From positions 50,020,012 through 50,084,011 of the forward strand of contig CM059971.1 of NCBI GenBank assembly GCA_030490835.1: DNA of 64,000 bases, written 5' to 3'. The notes under the pieces were generated by a model. That model saw nothing but the letters and a program-made list of their open reading frames with translations. It made no database searches and was not told the DNA's origin. The translations under genes and the position numbers were made by a program. Positions 58,035 through 64,000 of this stretch are shown piece after piece. How positions within the stretch are numbered: the first letter of the stretch is position 1; the number at the start of each line of letters is the position of its first letter. The DNA is from Annona cherimola (taxonomy: Eukaryota > Streptophyta > Magnoliopsida > Magnoliales > Annonaceae).

Positions 58035-61000
58035 CTAATTTAGCTCTATCATACCCATATCATTCCTAATTTTATAAAATGATTCTTTGGCTAATGGTTT
58101 GGTAAAGATATCAGCAATTTGGTCCTCAATTTTCACATATTCTAAGCATACATCATGATTTTCAACATGTTCACGAATAAAATGGTGTCTCACATCAATA
58201 TGCTTGGTTCTTGAATGCAGTATAGGATTTTTAGTCAGACAAATTGCACTTGTATTATCACATCTAATAGGAATATCAACATAATCAATGCCATAATCTT
58301 TCAATTGTTGTTTCATCCAAAGCAATTGGGCACAACAACTACCGGCGGCTATGTATTCGGCTTCCGCAGTAGATAGAGTCACACTTGTTTGTTTTCTTGA
58401 GTACCATGAAACTAGCATATGTCCAAGAAACTGACAAGTTCCACTGGTACTTTTCTATCTACCTTATATCCGGCAAAATCTGCATCCGAATAGCCGATTA
58501 GATCAAAGGTTGACCTCTTTGGATACCATAGTCCAAGATTGGTAGTTTTTATCAAATATTTAAAAATTCTTTTTACAGCAAGGAGATGTGATTCTTTTGG
58601 GCATGCTTGAAATCTAGAGCACATACAAACACTGAATAGAATATCGGGTCTAGAAGTAGTTAAATATAACAAGGATCCTATCATGCTTCTATAAAGCTTT
58701 TAATCGATACTTTTACCATTTTCGTCCGTGTCGATCTTGATTGTAGAGCTCATTGGAGTGTTTGCCCCTTTGCTATTCTGCAGTCCAAATTTCTTGAGCA
58801 TTTCCTTAACGTACTTGGACTGGTTTAAGAATATCCCTTCACTTTGTTGCTTAATTTGCAGTCCAAGGAAGAAATTTAATTCTCCCATCATGCTCATTTC
58901 GAATTCGCTCTGCATAATCTTAGAAAATTCTTGACAAAGATTTTCATTAGTAGCACCAAAAATTATGTCATCTACATAAATCTGTACAATTAAAATATCT
59001 TTGTTTTTGTATTTGATGAACAAAGTAGTATCTACTTTCCCTCTTAGAAACTCATGATCAATCAAAAATTTGTTCAACCTTTCATACCAAGCTCTTGGAG
59101 CTTACTTTAATCCATATAGTGCTTTGGTCAATTTATAAACATACTTTGATTGATTCATTTCTTCAAAACCAGGGGGTTGTTCAACATATACTTCTTCATT
59201 CAAATAGCCATTCAAAAATGCGCTTTTTACATCCATTTGGAACAATTTGAAATTCATATAAGAAGCGAATGCTAGTAGAATACGTATGGCTTCTAATCTA
59301 GCCACGGGTGCATATGATTCTTCAAAATCGATTCCTTCTTCTTGAGAATACCCTTTGGCTACTAATCTGGCCTTGTTTCTAATTACAAGCCCGCTTTCAT
59401 CTAATTTGTTCCTAAATACCCATTTGGTACCAATGATAGTGTGATTATTTGGTCTAGGAACTAAGTGTCATACATTGTTCCTTTCGAATTGGTTTAGCTC
59501 TTCTTGCATTGCAATAACCCAATTTTCATCATTGAGAGCTTGTTCAATGGTATTTGGTTCAATTTTAGATACAAAGGCATATTGACCATAAACGTTTTGT
59601 TTTGATCTTCTAGTTTTCACTCCTTCATATACATTTCCAATAACTTGCTCAATTGGATGGGCATTTTTGAACTTTAAATCAGTTGGAGGTTTATAAGAAT
59701 CGTTACCTTCACTTACCTCTTCCTCCATGAGATTTTCTGGCTTGAGCTCAAGTTCCTTTGGTTGTTCTTTGCCTTTTGTCTCATCTGCATCACTTAGTTC
59801 ATCCTCCTTTCTCGGAGTTTGGTTAATTTCATCAAATACAACGTGTATGGATTCTTCAACAACTTGGTTTCGTTTATTGAAAACTCTATATGCTTTGCTA
59901 TTTGATGAATATCCAAGAAATATAGCCTCATCACTTTTAGCATCTAACTTTCCCAAGTTAGTTTTTCCATTGTTCAAAACATAACATGTACATCCAAAAG
60001 CATGAAAATAAGAAATATTTGGTTTTCTTCCTTTCCATAGTTCATATGGGGTCTTTTTCAAGATTGCTCGAATGGTGACACGATTCAATACATGACAAGC
60101 TGTACTTACAGCTTCACCCCAAAATTTTTTGGATAGATTGCTCTCATTTAGCATAGTTCTAGCCATCTCTTGTATAGTTCTATTTTTCCTTTCTACTACT
60201 CCATTTTGTTGTGGAGTTCTTGGTGCAGAAAATGTGTGGTGAATTCCTTTTTCATTGCAAAATTCCATGAATCGTTTGTTTTCGAATTCGCCACCATGAT
60301 CGCTTCTTATGGTCACAATAGTACTTTGTTTTTCATTTTGCACCAAATTTACAAAAGTTGCAAACATAGAGAAGGCTTCATCTTTACTAGCTAAGAGAAT
60401 TATCCATGTTAATCTTGAAAAATCATCAACTATGACAAATACATATTTCTTTCCACCAATGGTTAGAATGTCGGATGGCCCGTATAGATCCATATGTAGC
60501 AATTCAAGTGGCTTGGTGGTGGAAATTTCCTTTTTGGTAGAGAAAGGCATCTTGGGTTGTTTTGATAATTGACATGCCTTACAAATCTTGTCCTTGTCAT
60601 ATTTCAATCTTGGTAATCCTTCTACCAAACTCTTTTTCCATAGGGTTTTTATGTTTCCCATGTTTATATGTCCAAGCCTTTTATGCCAAACCCATGGATC
60701 ATTATCAATGGCCATTAGACATTGACCATTCAATTCATCAAGTGAAACCAAATATACATTTCCATGTCTTTTACCACTAAACATGATATGCTCTCCATCA
60801 AATACATTACATATAGATGATTCAAACACAACTTTGTATCCTTTATCACATAATTGGCTAATGCTCATTAAATTGTGTTTGAGTCCTTCAACAAACAAAA
60901 CATCTTCCATGCATGCATTTGAAATACTACGTATATTTCCTTTACCTTTAATTTTACCTTTTTCATTATTTCCAAAGGCAACCATTCCATCGTTGCAAGG

Positions 61001-61138
61001 CTTAAGTTTATAAAATAAGCTTCTTTCACCGGTCATATGCCTTGAGCAACCGCTATCCATGAACCATTCATTATTTGCCTTTGCCTTAAAGCATATCTGA
61101 AAAAATAAGCAAGTAACTCTTATCTCCTTGGTACCCAT
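58035..61138 (-). pseudogene. Element C Pol, broken by three stops and a frameshift
   Basis: The protease ([12 protein letters not shown]) and integrase are open through 59468 as a 556-residue frame. Stops follow at 59470-59468 (Trp to TGA), 59104-59102 (Gln in GLKQAP to TAA) and 58702-58700 (Gln to TAA). A one-base deletion in a T run near 58452 shifts the RNase H frame at DRKSTS. The YVDD box is present near 58960. The frame overlaps the end of gag by 19 bases. Relative to A and B one extra T near 61100 changes the gag-pol phase. Confidence 0.9.
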
Positions 61139-62922
61139 TTTATGGGTCCATTTGGGTTAATAATATATATTAATCTTTGTTGTTTTAGCTTGGAAAGCCC
61201 AAATCTTGTGTTCCTTGGAACCCAAACTAATTTTGCACCACGGTCATATAATTTCTTAAAATTACATTTGTAAGTCTTATGACCCAATTTATTGCAGAAA
61301 TTACAAGCCATAGGTAATCTTGGAGTAGGCCTCCAAGTATGCAATGGTTCAATAGTTGGTCTTCTAATCCACTTAAAATTTTTCTTTTGTGGCTTGTATA
61401 TAGATGCAGTTTTAGTTTGATATTTCTCAAGTATTTGCACATTTGTTTTGCTACTTTCTCCTTGCTCAAATGTATGATATCCAAGACCTCTTTTATGTGT
61501 TTGGGAGGTCATATTCAGAAACATTCTAACATTTTCTCCTGGATTAGAGAACTTAGCTAATGATTCATTTAATGATTTGTTCTCCTTTTTTAGCAAATCA
61601 TTTTCATCTTTCAATTTGTCTAATCTTTCTGCAAGTTTACCATTTACAATTATTGTTGCATCACATTGTCTTTTCTTAATTGTAAACTTGCTTCCTAATT
61701 TCTTCATTTCTTCATACAATGAATCATATTCAGTTTGAAGTTCTTCTAATTCAGTACATTTGAGACAATCTTGATAAGAAGAATAACTTGACTTAGAATG
61801 GGAGAGTTTGGAACTTACCTCTTCATTACTTGTGCATTTTGTTGAGGTAGTTTGTTCTTCTTGCTCGATTTGTGCCATACAGCAGATTCTTGCACATTCT
61901 TCTACTTCGATTTCATCGGTTGAGGAGTTACTCGTTGTAGATTTCTCATCATTCACGTACATGCCTCTTCCTTTGTATCTTTGGAATCTCTTATTGTCCC
62001 CTCGATCTTTTCTTTGTTCTTTTACTTTGCTTTCTTCGAGAGTTGGACATTGAGCTTGCATATGTCCCGAACCGCCGCATCGATAGCATTTGGTTGATTC
62101 TTTCTTCTTTTCTCTGGGAGTTCTATCCTTGAAGCTTCTGAAATTTTTGCTTTTCCTCACAAATTTTCTGAAACGTTTTGTGAGTAGGCCGATTTCATCG
62201 TCGTTTTGAGAAGAAGAAGAGTCATCTGTGTCTTGCGCGGCTTTCAAAGCAATTGCTCTTTTGCCCCTGTGTTGATCTTCATTTCTTCTCTTGATTAGCT
62301 CATGTGACATGAGTGAGCTAATTAAGTCTTCAAGCTTTAGAGTGTTAAGGTCCTTGGCTTCTTCTATTGCAGTGATCTTTGGAGTCCATGATTCGGGTAG
62401 AGCTCTTAAGATCTTCATGACCTGCTCAGATTCAGATATAGCCTTTCCGAGACCTTTTAGAGCATTAGTAATTTTAGAGAATCTAGCAAACATTTCAGAG
62501 ATGTTTTCTCTTTCTAGCATTCTAAAGTTTTCCAGTTCTCCAATCAAAATATTTCTCCTAGTCCCTTGGACTTGGGAGGTTCCTTCATAAATAGATGTTA
62601 AAGTATCCCATATCTCTTTAGCGGTTAGGCAAGAGGATACTCTATCATACTCAGAAGCTGTAAGAGCACAAAATAGTGAGTTCATTGCCTTAGCATTGCT
62701 CTTCACAGTTCTTACTTCCTCTTCGGTCCATTTGGAAGCTTTGTCATCTATGGGCAGTGTTACACCATCTTGGATAGCAATCCAAGAGTCCATATCGGTA
62801 GCCATGATGAGTTGCTTCATACGAAGCTTCCAATATCCAAAATTGCTCCCATCAAACAACGGTGGCCTTGTAAAGGATTGGCCTTCAGCAAATGCGGGAA
62901 CGGAAGTAGATTGGGATGCCAT
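61120..62922 (-). CDS. Element C Gag, intact, 600 residues
   Basis: Starts MASQSTSVPAFAEGQ. It is the same length as A Gag, with both CCHC knuckles (CYRCGGSGHMQAQC and CNFCNKLGHKTYKC), the acidic Ser-rich middle and the probable coiled coil. Substitutions from A are scattered. With pol and ORF2 broken, C could at most supply Gag to other copies. The donor-like GAG|GTAAGT is present at 61821-61813. Confidence 0.92.
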   Translation of the reverse strand: MASQSTSVPAFAEGQSFTRPPLFDGSNFGYWKLRMKQLIMATDMDSWIAIQDGVTLPIDDKASKWTEEEVRTVKSNAKAMNSLFCALTASEYDRVSSCLTAKEIWDTLTSIYEGTSQVQGTRRNILIGELENFRMLERENISEMFARFSKITNALKGLGKAISESEQVMKILRALPESWTPKITAIEEAKDLNTLKLEDLISSLMSHELIKRRNEDQHRGKRAIALKAAQDTDDSSSSQNDDEIGLLTKRFRKFVRKSKNFRSFKDRTPREKKKESTKCYRCGGSGHMQAQCPTLEESKVKEQRKDRGDNKRFQRYKGRGMYVNDEKSTTSNSSTDEIEVEECARICCMAQIEQEEQTTSTKCTSNEEVSSKLSHSKSSYSSYQDCLKCTELEELQTEYDSLYEEMKKLGSKFTIKKRQCDATIIVNGKLAERLDKLKDENDLLKKENKSLNESLAKFSNPGENVRMFLNMTSQTHKRGLGYHTFEQGESSKTNVQILEKYQTKTASIYKPQKKNFKWIRRPTIEPLHTWRPTPRLPMACNFCNKLGHKTYKCNFKKLYDRGAKLVWVPRNTRFGLSKLKQQRLIYIINPNGPIKWVPRR

Positions 62923-62970
62923 ATTAATAAGATCTCTTTGGTAAACTCAAAGAACCGATCTGATACCACT
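62923..62970 (-). other. Element C leader with primer binding site
   Basis: In minus orientation the LTR is followed by AG and TGGTATCAGATC (62968-62957). The last bases differ from the TGGTATCAGAGC of A and B, so tRNA pairing is one base weaker. Confidence 0.82.
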
Positions 62971-64000
62971 TGTTGGTCCCGAGTTAATGGCAAAACCCAA
63001 GAGGGGAGGGGTGAATTGGGTATTTAAAAAATTTATAACTTAAACAGAAACTTAACCCCGGATTAATCCAGTCCCCTTAATGAAGAATCGTAATGGAAAG
63101 CAATATAATGTAAAGAGCAGATAAATAAATCAAACACGCAGGATCTTTATAGTGGTTCGGGCAACCTCCCTACTCCACTCTTCCAAGCTCACACTCCTTG
63201 TGACTTGGGTTCCACTATTGTATTCTCAATACAATTAGAGCCACTGCTCTCTTCTAGATTCCAGCTCTAGGTGGCATCAACAAAACACAGCACAAGTAGG
63301 TGATGAGTCACACTCCAATCACACACTACTTTGCTTATACTTGATCTTAGTTCCTCAAACTAAATCAAGTTTAACACATACAACAGAAAGAATAGGAAAA
63401 CTACACTTTACAGATGTGTAGCAGCAATTAGGCGCATAGAAGAACTTGAAGAGTTGGCTTTGAAGATTCTGAAATGAAGCTCTTGCAGTTTGAGATGGAG
63501 TTCTTCTTCTTTGAGTGGCTTGATCTCTTTTGAGCTCTTGAATGTAGTAGTTAAGCACACTTAATGATTCTCAGCACTTTCCTCGTCCATCTTGAATGCT
63601 ATTTATAATTTTGGAGGGAATCCGAACGTTAGAGGGTAGGTGGCGCGCATTTAATGCGCCAACGTTCAAATAAATTCCGACCGTTGTGACCCAAGTCGCA
63701 TGTGGAGTCAACTTGGCCTGCGACTTGGCTTCCAAGTCGCACCTGGAGTCGACCTCGTGTGTGACTCCAGTTCTTCAGAGTTCCAAGTCCGAGTCTGGGT
63801 CAACATGGCCTTCAGTCTTCAACTCAAGTCGATCCTGGAGTCGACTTGGGTTGCGACTTGGCTTGGTCCTTTGCAAAAATACCTTGATCCTCTTGAACTG
63901 TCTTGAATCTTTGTAAAATTGGTCTTCATGACTTGGGTATTGCTTTATTTGGAATAAGCTTGAAACTTAGCTTTGGACTTTATAGACTTGTTTTGAACTT
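62971..64000 (-). repeat. Element C 5' LTR, truncated by the window end
   Basis: Starts TGTTGGTCCCGAG in plus-strand reading and follows 54017-55046 closely with about 8 substitutions. One palindrome cluster (63690-63860) and the TATA box are in view. The other LTR end and the second target duplication lie to the right. Confidence 0.92.
63599..63607 (-). promoter_or_regulatory. TATA box of element C 5' LTR
   Basis: TATAAATAG on the minus strand, identical to the one in the 3' LTR; promoter of the C transcript, pointing left. Confidence 0.62.

Larger units (their letters stand above)
54017..64000 (-). mobile_element. Element C: SIRE-type Ty1/copia retrotransposon, 5' LTR runs off the window
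   Basis: The left end TGTTGGTCCCGAG at 54017 follows ttctt (54012-54016), the expected half of a target duplication. Minus-strand order: 5' LTR (from 62971, truncated by the window), PBS, intact gag (62922-61120), broken pol (to 58035), palindrome array, broken ORF2 (57558-55964), two polypurine tracts, 3' LTR (54017-55625). The two LTRs differ at about 8 of the roughly 1,030 positions compared. It is inserted in the 5' LTR of element I. Confidence 0.93.

Overview
The window is a nested stack of LTR retrotransposons from a flowering-plant nuclear genome. I find no host gene, no tRNA or rRNA gene and nothing prokaryotic. The lineage is read from Ty1/copia elements of SIRE/Maximus type (about 600-residue Gag, about 1,000-residue Pol, an extra downstream ORF2, PBS TGGTATCAGAGC) and from chromovirus-like Ty3/gypsy pol fragments. 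The species cannot be read from the sequence.

Layout. The oldest layer is element D, a minus-strand Ty3/gypsy pol relic (2965-5080 and 12330-12670). H, a SIRE-family LTR fragment (2024-2964), sits in its integrase and is itself split by G, a plus-strand SIRE element whose 3' end is 1-2023. E, a long solo gypsy LTR (5081-12329, TSD tcatc), sits in the D reverse transcriptase and contains solo LTR L1 (5256-8841). Element I is a minus-strand gypsy element with long LTRs and almost no coding sequence: 3' LTR from 12671 to 21703, PBS at 53743-53758, 5' LTR from 53764. Element I hosts solo LTR M (17218-21034), solo LTR J (21769-27645, TSD atagc), probable solo LTR N (27670-29178), SIRE element A (30039-51684, plus, TSD atacc), SIRE solo LTR P (51885-53383, minus, TSD agggg) and SIRE element C (54017 to beyond 64000, minus). 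Element B (30658-41539, minus, TSD aaata) is inserted in the 5' LTR of A. The deepest nest is D > I > A > B.

A, B and C share one plan: LTR, PBS, gag, pol, an array of GTCGAC palindromes with a pyrimidine-rich leader, ORF2, two polypurine tracts, LTR. Each is defective in at least one frame: B has two stops in gag and one in ORF2 but a full-length pol; A has an intact gag but a stop in pol and one in ORF2; C has an intact gag but pol and ORF2 with several lesions. By-eye LTR differences (B about 7 of 1,682; A about 11 substitutions plus two 12-bp indels of 1,671; C about 8 over about 1,030 compared) fit B being younger than A. The ends of the element I LTRs differ by roughly 5-6%.

The least expected structures are: (1) a GT-AG pair 721-722 nt apart, present in all three SIRE copies, whose removal would join gag in frame to the out-of-frame pol; (2) GTCGAC palindrome arrays in U3 and again between pol and ORF2; (3) a palindrome-array reading frame in U3 still open in diverged LTRs; (4) A and B as an inverted pair of about 7.4 kb per arm with divergent promoters.
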